DNA of 12,351 bases from Coprothermobacterota bacterium (GTDB lineage: Bacteria; Caldisericota; JANLFM01): positions 1 through 12,351 of the forward strand of contig JAPLHX010000069.1 of the NCBI GenBank assembly GCA_026389415.1. The letters are read 5' to 3'. Under the pieces are notes generated by a model. The model did not search any database and had not been told where the DNA came from. It saw only the letters and a list, made by a program, of their open reading frames with translations. Below, piece after piece: positions 5,944 through 12,301 of the stretch (position 1 is the stretch's first letter; each line of letters begins with the position of its first letter). Made by a program: the position numbers and the translations under genes.

Positions 5944-6163
5944 TGTCTCTTTTCCCTGCTTTGACAGGTCTTCCGGCTTTACCCCTTGCCGGTTTCAGTG
6001 GAAACCGTTTCTCCAGATCGTTGACGAATCCCTCATCCGCCAGAGGTCGATTGACGAAAGAGTCGCGACGAACGGAGTTTTAAAAGTGACTTCTTGTCCC
6101 AGCTCGGTTCCCGAAGCAGACCATCGGATTCGACAAGCCGATCCTAATCCGCCTTTACGGCAT
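5936..6163 (-). pseudogene. internally deleted RAYT (REP-associated tyrosine transposase) remnant
   Basis: One minus-strand frame runs from ATG 6161-6163 (MP*RRIRIGLSNP) to TGA 5936-5938 with two internal stops. The end reads NRPLADEGFVNDLEKRF, then PARGKAGRPVKAGKRDKK. RAYT/Y1-transposase genes typically begin MPRxxRI and finish with a GRPLGxExFVxxLE helix and a basic GRPRK tail, so both ends are recognisable. The central HUH domain and catalytic Tyr are gone (76 codons remain versus roughly 200 expected). REP copies flank it in inverted orientation, as expected for such an element. It cannot make an active transposase, so any mobility would need an enzyme supplied from elsewhere. Confidence 0.55.
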
Positions 6164-6221
6164 GATAAGCGGCGCTGGATCAGGGCGCCAATGCAAGGAT
6201 TGATGCGGTTCCTTTCCCCGG

Positions 6222-6241
6222 CTGTCAAGAATAATTAGTGG
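6222..6241 (+). repeat. REP-like repeat, copy 4 (half site)
   Basis: CTGTCAAGAATAATTAGTGG matches the left half of copy 1 (CTGTCAGGAATAATTGGGG) with two or three changes. The right arm is lost. It ends one base before the stop codon of the hemolysin III gene (6243-6245). Confidence 0.65.
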
Positions 6242-6242
6242 A

Positions 6243-6884
6243 TTAGCCTTTCATAGCAAAATAGATCACCAGGTAATGCAAGGCCGCTCCAAGGATTACC
6301 AGCAGGTGAAAGATCTCGTGGAAACCGAAGATGCCAGGAAAGTGGTTGGGCTTCTTGATAGCGTAAAACACCGCTCCCAGCGTATAGGCAAGGCCGCCAC
6401 CAAAGAGCAGCAGTATCGAGTATAAGGGCAGGGCTGCCAGTAGTTGGTTCAAAGGGATAAGCAGCATCCAGCCCATCAGGCCGTAGATCACCGTGGTCAG
6501 CCAGCGTGGGCCGTGCAGATAAACAAGCGTGAAGACCAACCCGAGAATGACCAGCAGCCACTGCGCACCGATGATGCCCCAGCGCCACCAGCCATCCAGG
6601 TAGATATAGCTTACGGGTGTATATGCGCCTGCTATCATGAAGAAAAAGGCGATGAGGACCAGCCTACGCCAGGGGTTGCGCTCGTCTTCACCGGCTTTCT
6701 GCCCGTGGTAAATCGCGCTGCAGGTAAAGAGAAAGACAGCACACAGGCCGTATATGCTGGATAGAACGATCTTTGTTACAGAGCCGGAGGAATTACACAG
6801 CAGTACGACATAGCCGGCCAGCGACGCTACCGCTCCCAGCAAATGGGAATAGAAATTGACCCGGTCAGATTTTTGAAACGCCAT
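6243..6884 (-). CDS. hemolysin III / PAQR-family integral membrane protein
   Basis: This 213-aa protein has seven hydrophobic segments and the family signatures SAIYH (56-60), IAGAYTP (84-90) and HEIFH (189-193) with a further His at 203. The SxxxH and HxxxH groups form the metal site of PAQR proteins. The Asp-His that usually precedes the IAGTYTP motif in hemolysin III members is not present here (RRLVLIAFFFMIAGAYTP), a notable departure. Family members sit in the cytoplasmic membrane; proposed roles range from cytolysis to lipid or ceramidase-like hydrolysis, so the name should not be read as toxin activity. I chose the ATG at 6882-6884 over an in-frame GTG at 6896; neither has a strong ribosome site. 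The stop codon abuts REP copy 4. Confidence 0.88.
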   Translation of the reverse strand: MAFQKSDRVNFYSHLLGAVASLAGYVVLLCNSSGSVTKIVLSSIYGLCAVFLFTCSAIYHGQKAGEDERNPWRRLVLIAFFFMIAGAYTPVSYIYLDGWWRWGIIGAQWLLVILGLVFTLVYLHGPRWLTTVIYGLMGWMLLIPLNQLLAALPLYSILLLFGGGLAYTLGAVFYAIKKPNHFPGIFGFHEIFHLLVILGAALHYLVIYFAMKG

Positions 6885-7084
6885 AATTACACTCACTCAT
6901 GTCTTTGCAAGGAGCCGCAGACGACGGTTCAAAACCGTGAAAAAAGCAATGCCATATCAAAGAGGACCACCGAATTCTGACAGCCTTTGTCCCTCTGAAA
7001 TCACGCCTATACTTCATCAAAACCTATGCCAAATGTTTAAGTTCCCGCCCTTAATTCTGTTAGCAATTTGTTAGCTTCAAAAAG

Positions 7085-7134
7085 TGGCACGCCTAGAGAG
7101 ATTCGAACTCTCGACCCTCGGTTCCGAAGACTGA
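7085..7134 (-). pseudogene. 3' half of tRNA-Arg(TCG), probable attachment-site scar
   Basis: On the minus strand the sequence gives anticodon loop CTTCGGA (anticodon TCG), stem ACCGA, variable GGGTC, T arm GAGAG-TTCGAAT-CTCTC, acceptor strand TAGGCGT, discriminator G and encoded CCA, followed by a T run. Upstream only TCAGT could serve as the 5' half of the anticodon stem (four of five pairs); the D arm and 5' acceptor are absent. A 3' tRNA fragment with CCA is the usual remnant of integration by a tyrosine integrase. In that geometry the integrated element lies on the high-coordinate side and the old chromosome on the low side. No integrase gene is seen in the window. Confidence 0.65.
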
Positions 7135-7137
7135 ACG

Positions 7138-7234
7138 TGGTTGTGCCGTCTGGTGCCATCAGATAGCATAATACCTTGCCTGGTCTGTGACCAACCCCGA
7201 TTTTGTATCTGGTTGTGCCACCTAGTGCCATCGG
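7138..7234. repeat. pair of direct repeats next to the tRNA fragment
   Basis: TGGTTGTGCCGTCTGGTGCC (from 7138) and TGGTTGTGCCACCTAGTGCC (from 7210) are direct repeats 72 bases apart, about 85% identical and continuing into CATC. Each contains two GTGCC half units. Their place just inside the presumed attachment site suggests integrase or excisionase arm-type binding sites, but this is inference. Confidence 0.5.
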
Positions 7235-7240
7235 GTGCTA

Positions 7241-7467
7241 AACAGTATGTTGGCAAAATCTGGGCTCATAGTCGAACCTCTATTTCCTTTACACAATCTG
7301 GCTTTTCGTTACTTCCGTGGCAGTAAATGAGAAATGAGGGAGGGTCAGCAAAACGATAAGGAGGCACACTCGGTAATCATTCTGAAATGGCTCTTATTGT
7401 GGCTCAGCCTAAAGGGTGACGGCATGCTTTCAAACCAAGTACACTACTGCCACGAAGTTGTGTCATA
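7241..7467. other. intergenic stretch between the tRNA scar and the lipoprotein gene
   Basis: No convincing gene is present. A 30-40 codon minus-strand frame ending near 7271 reads HGSNEKPDCVKEIEVRL and is followed, with overlapping stop and start, by a 15-codon ATG frame. Neither has a recognisable match or adequate length, and they may be remnants of the integrated element. Confidence 0.35.
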
Positions 7468-8181
7468 TCAAGCGCGGGTCACCTCTATATCAATCGGAGC
7501 AGCCACACCTTCACGAATTATCGTCAGGAGCACCTTGCTCCCTAGATTGCCCCTAATCCTGAGCTGTATCTCGCCCTCTCTCATTTGCGAGTAACTGACC
7601 CCATCCACGGCAGTAATGATATCCCCTGGTTTAACGCCGGCTTCGTCAGCCGGTGAGCTTGCCGCCACTTTATCCACTCTGGCGCCTTTGTCAGTCAAGG
7701 TAAGTGAAACTCCGATACCTCCGCTGTTAAGCCGGACAAGATTAGCCCAGTCTGCGCTATCCGGTGTGGCTATAATAGAGCTAATCTTTCCGTCACGGAT
7801 CTGTAACTCATAGCTGACATTGATGTAATCCATCCCCATGATGCGGGAATCGTCGCCGCTTACCTTCGTAGTAAACGTAACTTTATTGCCATCTACTTTG
7901 TAAGAGCTTGTGACCGAGTGTTTCTTATGCCATTTAACGGCCTCTCTTAAGACTGCTTCGTATTGGTCCTTTCCTTCTAACTTTACTCCAGGCGGATCCT
8001 GGCTGAAGACTACGTCATCCGACAGTAGACTGAGACATCTCTCGATATCGCCACTGTCAGAAGCTTCGATAAAGGTTTTTGCAACAGCTTCGGGATTCAT
8101 TGGCATGGGAGTTTCGGCTACTCCACTGCACCCTGCTAACAAAGTAGCCGCTACCAGCAAAATAACAAGAACCTTTTTCAT
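7468..8181 (-). CDS. lipoprotein with SnoaL-like and PDZ domains
   Basis: Starting at the ATG at 8179-8181 (GAGGT ribosome site 4 bases upstream), the 237-aa product has a lipoprotein signal ending in LLAGC with C18 as the lipidated residue. An upstream in-frame ATG at 8211 would place ten extra residues before the signal and is rejected. Residues 28-140 look like an NTF2/SnoaL-type fold (EAVAKTFIEASDSGDIERCL at its start, then DDVVFSQDPP), a small cone-shaped ligand or interaction domain. Residues 153-235 are a PDZ domain (GIGVSLTLTDKGARV, SSPADEAGVKPGDIITAVDG). It is probably anchored at the outside of the membrane and binds peptide C-termini or helps quality control. No protease domain is present, so it is likely an adaptor. 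The combination is unusual. Confidence 0.85.
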   Translation of the reverse strand: MKKVLVILLVAATLLAGCSGVAETPMPMNPEAVAKTFIEASDSGDIERCLSLLSDDVVFSQDPPGVKLEGKDQYEAVLREAVKWHKKHSVTSSYKVDGNKVTFTTKVSGDDSRIMGMDYINVSYELQIRDGKISSIIATPDSADWANLVRLNSGGIGVSLTLTDKGARVDKVAASSPADEAGVKPGDIITAVDGVSYSQMREGEIQLRIRGNLGSKVLLTIIREGVAAPIDIEVTRA

Positions 8182-8209
8182 CGTTACCTCGATTACAGAA
8201 GCTACCGCC

Positions 8210-8237
8210 ATGATATATCAAAAGTTGACCATGGCAA
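8210..8237 (-). promoter_or_regulatory. promoter candidate for the SnoaL-PDZ lipoprotein gene
   Basis: On the minus strand TTGCCA (8232-8237) and TATCAT (8210-8215) are 16 bases apart, each one mismatch from consensus, and lie about 30-55 bases upstream of the chosen ATG at 8181. This supports that start over the one at 8211, which would fall inside the -10 element. Confidence 0.5.
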
Positions 8238-8534
8238 ATGGAAGTAGACTTCGTTATCCCTTGACAAAGGACTGGCGTAAACCCCTAGCCAACTCAGGGG
8301 TTCTTAAGCCAAATCTACTGCAGCTTGAAGCTGTTGATTTCCATATTGAAACTGGTTTGGGCATTGTCGAATATTGCCACCGATGCACTACAGATTATGA
8401 TCTATATATTGCTGTCTTTCTCCATGATTACAGTCCTCCACTTGGTTGTATAGACTCTGAAGGCCGGAGCCGTGAAAAAACGCTGGTTTTGGTGGATATT
8501 CTATACTTTAGAAAAGATCCAAAGGGGGGTAGAG
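8238..8534. other. divergent intergenic region with a stem-loop
   Basis: The lipoprotein and stalk-domain genes diverge from this stretch. A plus-strand frame is open through most of it but runs on out of frame into the stalk gene and shows no protein family. A 7-bp stem AACCCCT/AGGGGTT with a 9-base loop lies at 8280-8302 without a T run, so it is not a standard terminator. Near 8503 TATACT may be the -10 of the downstream gene, but no good -35 accompanies it. Confidence 0.4.
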
Positions 8535-9263
8535 ATGAAGAAGCTTGTCTTACTATTGGTGGTCTGTTTGTTCGTTGTGACTGGTGTACTCCCGCTTTAT
8601 GGAGCCAACACCAAGACCATTGTCTTGACCGTGGATGACCCCGGCGCCTTGGTGAACGGCGACGCCATCCAGCTTGATGTGGCTCCCTTCATCAAGGATG
8701 GCCGGACCTTCGTGCCCTTGCGCTTCGTTGCGGAGCAACTGGGAGGGGAAGTCACCTACGACACGAAGCCGGATGGCACGGTCAATACGATCACTATCCG
8801 AACGGAAGCGGAGGCTTTGGGGCTGACTGAAAGCGAACAGGAAACCATTCGGCAGTACAGGGAAGCCGAGTATGCGCGCGTCTACGACTTGCTGGATTTC
8901 GCCATCACCAGCGATGAGGTCTGGGCGGAGCTGGATGCGGAGTTCTACGGAATCTGGATGATCGGCCTAGAAAAGGAGCGAGCGGCGCAATACGAGGAAG
9001 CCGCGATGGAGTACCAATCCGCCTTTGAGGCGCCGCGGTACGAGATCTCCTCCTACAACGCGCTGCTCCCCCTGGGCCGGGTGCTGCTGCTGGCAAATCA
9101 AATGCTGGAAGCGCGGATCGTGCTGGTGCAATTCATCTCCGAAGCGGAAAGCGAGCTTTCCGGGGAAACGAATCTGGAGTGGGGGCTCACGGAGGAAGGG
9201 GCAGCCCTGCTGCGAAAGGACGTTGAATTCGCACAATGGCTGCTGGCTATCGCGGAACGATAG
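8535..9263 (+). CDS. secreted protein with copper-amine-oxidase-type stalk domain and helical C-terminal region
   Basis: The ATG at 8535 follows AAAGGGGGGTAGAG, an excellent ribosome site, so this start is preferred over the in-frame ATG at 8472. Residues 1-23 form a signal peptide (MKKLVLLLVVCL...PLYGA). Residues 27-90 match the Cu_amine_oxidN1/stalk domain: VNGDAIQLDVAPFIKDGRTF, then VPLRFVAEQLGGEVTYD. This domain occurs in exported proteins of Bacillota and Chloroflexota and is not itself an oxidase. Residues 94-242 are charged and helical, possibly TPR-like (AAQYEEAAMEYQSAFEA, then LPLGRVLLLANQMLEARIVL), and may mediate protein contacts outside the cell. The gene is far more GC-rich than the intergenic region before it. 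It converges with the aminopropyltransferase gene over a 58-base gap. Confidence 0.82.
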   Translation: MKKLVLLLVVCLFVVTGVLPLYGANTKTIVLTVDDPGALVNGDAIQLDVAPFIKDGRTFVPLRFVAEQLGGEVTYDTKPDGTVNTITIRTEAEALGLTESEQETIRQYREAEYARVYDLLDFAITSDEVWAELDAEFYGIWMIGLEKERAAQYEEAAMEYQSAFEAPRYEISSYNALLPLGRVLLLANQMLEARIVLVQFISEAESELSGETNLEWGLTEEGAALLRKDVEFAQWLLAIAER

Positions 9264-9321
9264 GCCATGATTCGAACTGCTTGAGGGTTCGCTAACCTCT
9301 GGACGCTGATGAAGTGGGCTC

Positions 9322-10263
9322 CTAGCCGGCGTCTCCCTTTCCCGGTAGGTTGAGGCCGGTCGAATCGGTGATCAGGAGCGAAGGCTGATCGAGGGCGGCA
9401 CGAATGTCTTTCGACAGGCTAAACAGCGCTTGAAAGCAGCGGCCGTCCAGGTATTTTAATCCTCCCATCAGATTCTCCGCGATTTGGCGGTCGATGGCCG
9501 CGGGAGAATGTGCCGATGGATCAATCCCCTCGGAGCAGAGGGCAAACCCCCAGGGCGTATCGAAAGACGGTACATAGGCTGCGTAGGAATCCACCCGGGC
9601 AAAGACGGAACGCAGAGTGTGGCGGATCGCCCGATGGACTTCCAGCGAGCTTTGTCGCAACAAAGACGCTTGCAGGGCGAAGATCCCTTGTGGAGCCAGC
9701 CGTTGCTGCACCAAAGCAAAGAACTCCTGTGTAAAGAGCCTCACCGAGGGACCGCCTGCGAAGGGGTCGGTCAGGTCGGATAGGATCACATCGTACCGTT
9801 GTTCCGTGGCTGCGAGAAGTTGGCGGGCGTCGCCGAGGTGTAGCTGCACACGCGGATCCTGGAAGGCGCCAGCGCTCCATTCCGGTAGATAGGTCTGACA
9901 AGTTTCGATCACATCGTTATCCAGGTCGAACATCTCCACCGAATGAACGCTCCGGTGGCGCAGGACCTCCCGCAAGGTGGCTCCTTCGCTCCCGCCAATC
10001 ACCAAGACCCGGCTTGGTGCAGGATGCAGCAGCAGGGCTGGGTGCACCAGGGCTTCGTGGTAAATGTACTCGTCCCGTTCTGCAGACTGCACATCGCCAT
10101 CCAACAGAAGCATGCGACCAAAGACGGGCGATTCGATGATCTCCAGCATTTGGTAAGGCGTGGCTTTTTGGAAAAGGAGGCGATGAAACCCATGCAGGTG
10201 AACTTCGCTGGAGCCGAAGGTATCGTGATACCACTGCCATTTGGGTGTCAATTCCGTAGTCAT
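9322..10263 (-). CDS. speE: aminopropyltransferase, spermidine synthase family (SpeE-like)
   Basis: This 313-aa protein has the polyamine synthase architecture: an N-terminal beta domain with MLLLDGDVQSAERDEYIYHE (51-70), then the SAM-type fold with GGSEGATLREVLRH (90-103), FDLDNDVIE (112-120), GDAR (144-147) and DLTDP (163-167). It transfers aminopropyl from decarboxylated SAM to putrescine, agmatine or a longer amine. The EWSAGAFQDPRV stretch and the long C-terminal part resemble the Thermus triamine/agmatine aminopropyltransferase, so the amine acceptor may not be putrescine. The dcSAM-binding GGGEG loop here reads GGSEG. I chose the ATG at 10261-10263 because GGAGGTGA lies 8 bases upstream; the GTG at 10275 falls inside that ribosome site. 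No SpeD partner is in the window. Confidence 0.88.
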   Translation of the reverse strand: MTTELTPKWQWYHDTFGSSEVHLHGFHRLLFQKATPYQMLEIIESPVFGRMLLLDGDVQSAERDEYIYHEALVHPALLLHPAPSRVLVIGGSEGATLREVLRHRSVHSVEMFDLDNDVIETCQTYLPEWSAGAFQDPRVQLHLGDARQLLAATEQRYDVILSDLTDPFAGGPSVRLFTQEFFALVQQRLAPQGIFALQASLLRQSSLEVHRAIRHTLRSVFARVDSYAAYVPSFDTPWGFALCSEGIDPSAHSPAAIDRQIAENLMGGLKYLDGRCFQALFSLSKDIRAALDQPSLLITDSTGLNLPGKGDAG

Positions 10264-10440
10264 ATTTGGTGTCACCTCCAGGACGTTCTGCCTACTTTGA
10301 CGATGATTCCTACTAATGAAAACATTCCAATCCCTCTACAACAACAGTGTTACGCTGCGAATATTGTATTTGATCCCAGGTGCAATGACCTATTTCCTTT
10401 CGAGCAAGTAAGTCCCGGAAACCGCTTGGCAGCAGGGATG

Positions 10441-10950
10441 TTATTTCTTCAGCGCGTCCGCGATCGCTTTCGCCCAGGTCGTGATAGCGGTCCAATCCCG
10501 GAAATCACCAGTCGGGGCTTTGACGGCTTTGATGGCCATCTTTTCGATGAAACTGATTTTCTTGGGGTCGATCATTCCGTGGAAGAGGGCAATATCGCGC
10601 GGCTCGATCTGGTCTGCGATCGGTTTGAGTTTCTCGGGGAAGCGGAATTCTTGCGTCAAAGTAGACGGATCTCCTGCGCCGGTGGGGCCGTCGGAGAAGA
10701 GCCAAACCGGCTGCCGGCTGAGTGCCTGTTCATGATCCTGCAACAGCGCTGCCGCTTCTTTCAGCCACTGCCCGATGTAGATACCGCTGCCGATCACCAC
10801 TGCCCCGTAGGTGTTCAGATCGCTGACGCGGCGAGCTTGTAACACCTCAACCTTGAGCCCCTCCTGGCCCAGCACCTCGCCGATTTTCTCGGCGATGCCG
10901 GCGGTCGCGCCGTATTTGCTGGCATAAGCGATTAGAACCGTTTTTTCCAT
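10441..10950 (-). CDS. flavodoxin-domain protein (HemG/flavodoxin-like)
   Basis: From the ATG at 10948-10950 the 169-aa product reads MEKTVLIAYASKYGATAGIA, with an FMN phosphate loop YASKYGAT (9-16), then VVIGSGIYIGQWLKEA and WLFSDGPTG, which frame the isoalloxazine site. These features match the flavodoxin-like family that includes menaquinone-dependent protoporphyrinogen oxidase HemG and various electron carriers. The earlier in-frame ATG at 11052 would add 34 residues that fit no flavodoxin and is rejected. The ribosome site is weak (AAAGAGAA). It probably acts in the cytoplasm as an electron carrier or NAD(P)H- or quinone-linked reductase; the partner is unknown. It is 177 bases upstream of the aminopropyltransferase on the same strand. 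Confidence 0.82.
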   Translation of the reverse strand: MEKTVLIAYASKYGATAGIAEKIGEVLGQEGLKVEVLQARRVSDLNTYGAVVIGSGIYIGQWLKEAAALLQDHEQALSRQPVWLFSDGPTGAGDPSTLTQEFRFPEKLKPIADQIEPRDIALFHGMIDPKKISFIEKMAIKAVKAPTGDFRDWTAITTWAKAIADALKK

Positions 10951-11240
10951 GGTGATTTTTTTCTCTTTCTGGATCAAATATGGAAGACTGTTCAGTTTGA
11001 AGACTATCTTACTCGCGCGAGACATTCGGTGCGGTACGGCACAAGAAGGCAATGGCCCGCGGCAGGAGCGGTTCCTACCCTCGATCGTGGTAAGCTAGGT
11101 CGAACTCCACATCGTCATGGGTTCTAGGAAATGGAAGGTCTAAGGCGGCTTCCTCCATGTCTGTCATGGGGGTTTGAGCTTATTGGAGGTCACTGTACCC
11201 TTCATCGAACTGCTGCTGTGATGAGGCGAAAAAGAGGTGA
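10951..11240. other. intergenic region with two tiny overlapping minus-strand frames
   Basis: Between the divergent flavodoxin and mntA genes there is a 30-codon minus-strand frame (11075-11167, MTDMEEAALDLPFPRTHDD...). It is preceded by a 13-codon frame (MKGTVTSNKLKPP) whose TGA overlaps the next ATG. The tandem overlap hints at a pair of decayed small genes, but no family is recognised and no ribosome site is convincing. Confidence 0.3.
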
Positions 11241-11534
11241 ATGGCGTTGAAAAGCGATGAGATTCTGGATTTTCTCAAGCAACACAAGAAAGACCTCGAA
11301 ACACGGTTTTCCGTAAGTCGCATCGGCTTGTTCGGTTCTATCCTTCACGATTCTGCGGGCGACAAGAGCGACGTGGACATTTTAGTCGAATTGGCTCAAC
11401 CCACCTTCGATCACTATATGGATCTAAAATTCTTCCTTGAAGGTCAGCTTGGACGACCCGTCGACCTCGTGTTGGCCGATTGCTTGAAACCGCGCCTCAA
11501 ACCAATCATCGCCAGCGAGGTGGCCTATGCTTAG
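11241..11534 (+). CDS. mntA: MntA-type minimal nucleotidyltransferase antitoxin
   Basis: The 97-aa protein has RIGLFGSILHDSAGD followed by KSDVDILV, an exact GSX10DXD nucleotidyltransferase motif. In MntA-HepT systems this enzyme transfers AMP units from ATP to a tyrosine of HepT, which switches the toxin off. The ATG at 11241 directly follows GAGGTGA (very short spacing); a TTG two codons later has better spacing and could be the true start. The gene overlaps hepT by 8 bp, the standard arrangement with antitoxin first. The length is normal for the family. Confidence 0.92.
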   Translation: MALKSDEILDFLKQHKKDLETRFSVSRIGLFGSILHDSAGDKSDVDILVELAQPTFDHYMDLKFFLEGQLGRPVDLVLADCLKPRLKPIIASEVAYA

Positions 11535-11880
11535 GGACTTCCGCCTCTATATCGATGACATTTTGGAGGCCATTCATCAAATCAGAACCTATGTGGCGGA
11601 CCATGACGATACGACATTTACCACCGACCGAAAAACCCAGGACGCTGGTATCCGAAACCTTGAAGTCATCGGCGAGGCAGCGGGAAATCTGCCCGAGCAA
11701 ATCCAAAAGACTGCGCCGGAGATCGATTGGCGCAAAATCCAAGGATTACGCAACCTCCTCATCCATGAATATTTCGGCATCAATCTGCCTATCGTATGGG
11801 ACGTAGTGCAGAATAAACCGGATTCGCCGGAAGTAACATGTCGCAACCTTGCCGAAAGAACCGCCGAACTAGACAATTAG
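11527..11880 (+). CDS. hepT: HepT toxin, HEPN-fold ribonuclease (DUF86)
   Basis: The 117-aa helical protein contains the HEPN active-site motif RNLLIHEY (R75, H80, Y82), an exact RX4HXY. Arg and His are the RNase residues and Tyr is the site AMPylated by MntA. The preceding RNLEVIGEAAGNLPEQI is also typical of HepT. HEPN toxins dimerise and cleave RNA (tRNA or mRNA) to stop growth. Translation should be coupled to mntA through the 8-bp overlap. Both motifs are intact, so the pair is probably functional. Confidence 0.93.
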   Translation: MLRDFRLYIDDILEAIHQIRTYVADHDDTTFTTDRKTQDAGIRNLEVIGEAAGNLPEQIQKTAPEIDWRKIQGLRNLLIHEYFGINLPIVWDVVQNKPDSPEVTCRNLAERTAELDN

Positions 11881-11925
11881 GAGATTCTTTAGTAAATCAA
11901 ACTGGCTGCCCACACTGGTTAGTAA

Positions 11926-12249
11926 ATAGAACCTTTCAAGCTGTTTTTTACCACACTTTCTGGCTCAGAAAGAAAAAACCTCCTGCCTCCATTGCCACCC
12001 CGCTATTTTCCTAATCCGATCCGATTCGCCCAATGACGGCAGAAGCTGATCAATGAAGGAGTTGTTTCCTCCCAAGCACAATTAGCACGTAATTTGGGCT
12101 ACTCCCGAGCGAGAATCACGCAGATTCTGAGTCTCTTGAAGCTACCACCGGATAAGATTGAGTACTTAGCCACAAAAGGGGAGTTCTTATCGGATAAAAA
12201 CCTATGTGAGAGGAGACTCCGAGAGTTACTAAAAAAACAACACCATTGA
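11926..12249 (+). pseudogene. ParB/KorB-like helix-turn-helix protein, broken
   Basis: The clear part (12037-12246) reads LINEGVVSSQAQLARNLG, then YSRARITQILSLLKLPPDK and ends in ERRLRELLKKQHH. SQAxLARxLGxSRARxTQILxLLxL is the helix-turn-helix of ParB/KorB-type and recombinase-associated proteins. The frame is interrupted by TGA at 12034-12036 (FAQ*RQKL), where relatives likely have Trp (TGG). Upstream the frame stays open back to 11926, reading PPRYFPNPIRFAQ, but has no start and meets tandem TAGTAA stops at 11890 and 11920 within a 9-bp direct repeat (TTAGTAAAT). The gene's N-terminal part is missing. It was probably part of a mobile element or plasmid-like module. Confidence 0.55.
11956..11972. 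terminator. hairpin downstream of mntA-hepT
   Basis: CTTTCTG-GCT-CAGAAAG is a perfect 7-bp stem with a 3-base loop, 76 bases after the hepT stop. Outer TTTTTT (11944-11949) and AAAAAA (11973-11978) could extend the pairing with a bulge. No T run follows on the plus strand, so termination of mntA-hepT here is uncertain. Confidence 0.4.
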
Positions 12250-12301
12250 GTAGGTTGCTCAATTGAGAATTACTCTTCATTGCGACTTTAGGAGATTCAA
12301 A

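Noticed and set aside
7037..7231. Minus-strand ORF of 64 aa containing GSRVRISLG
   Set aside because: This peptide arises from translating the tRNA-Arg fragment and the adjacent direct repeats. GSRVRIS-type peptides are a familiar artefact of T-arm sequence.
7910..8638. Plus-strand ORF of 242 aa running from inside the lipoprotein gene into the stalk gene
   Set aside because: It is antisense to the lipoprotein signal region and out of frame with the stalk-domain gene, both of which have good ribosome sites and recognisable domains.
9943..10842. Plus-strand ORF of 299 aa antisense to the aminopropyltransferase and flavodoxin genes
   Set aside because: It lies opposite two clear genes and spans their intergenic gap. 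Its length reflects GC-rich codon bias on the other strand, and no family motif is present.
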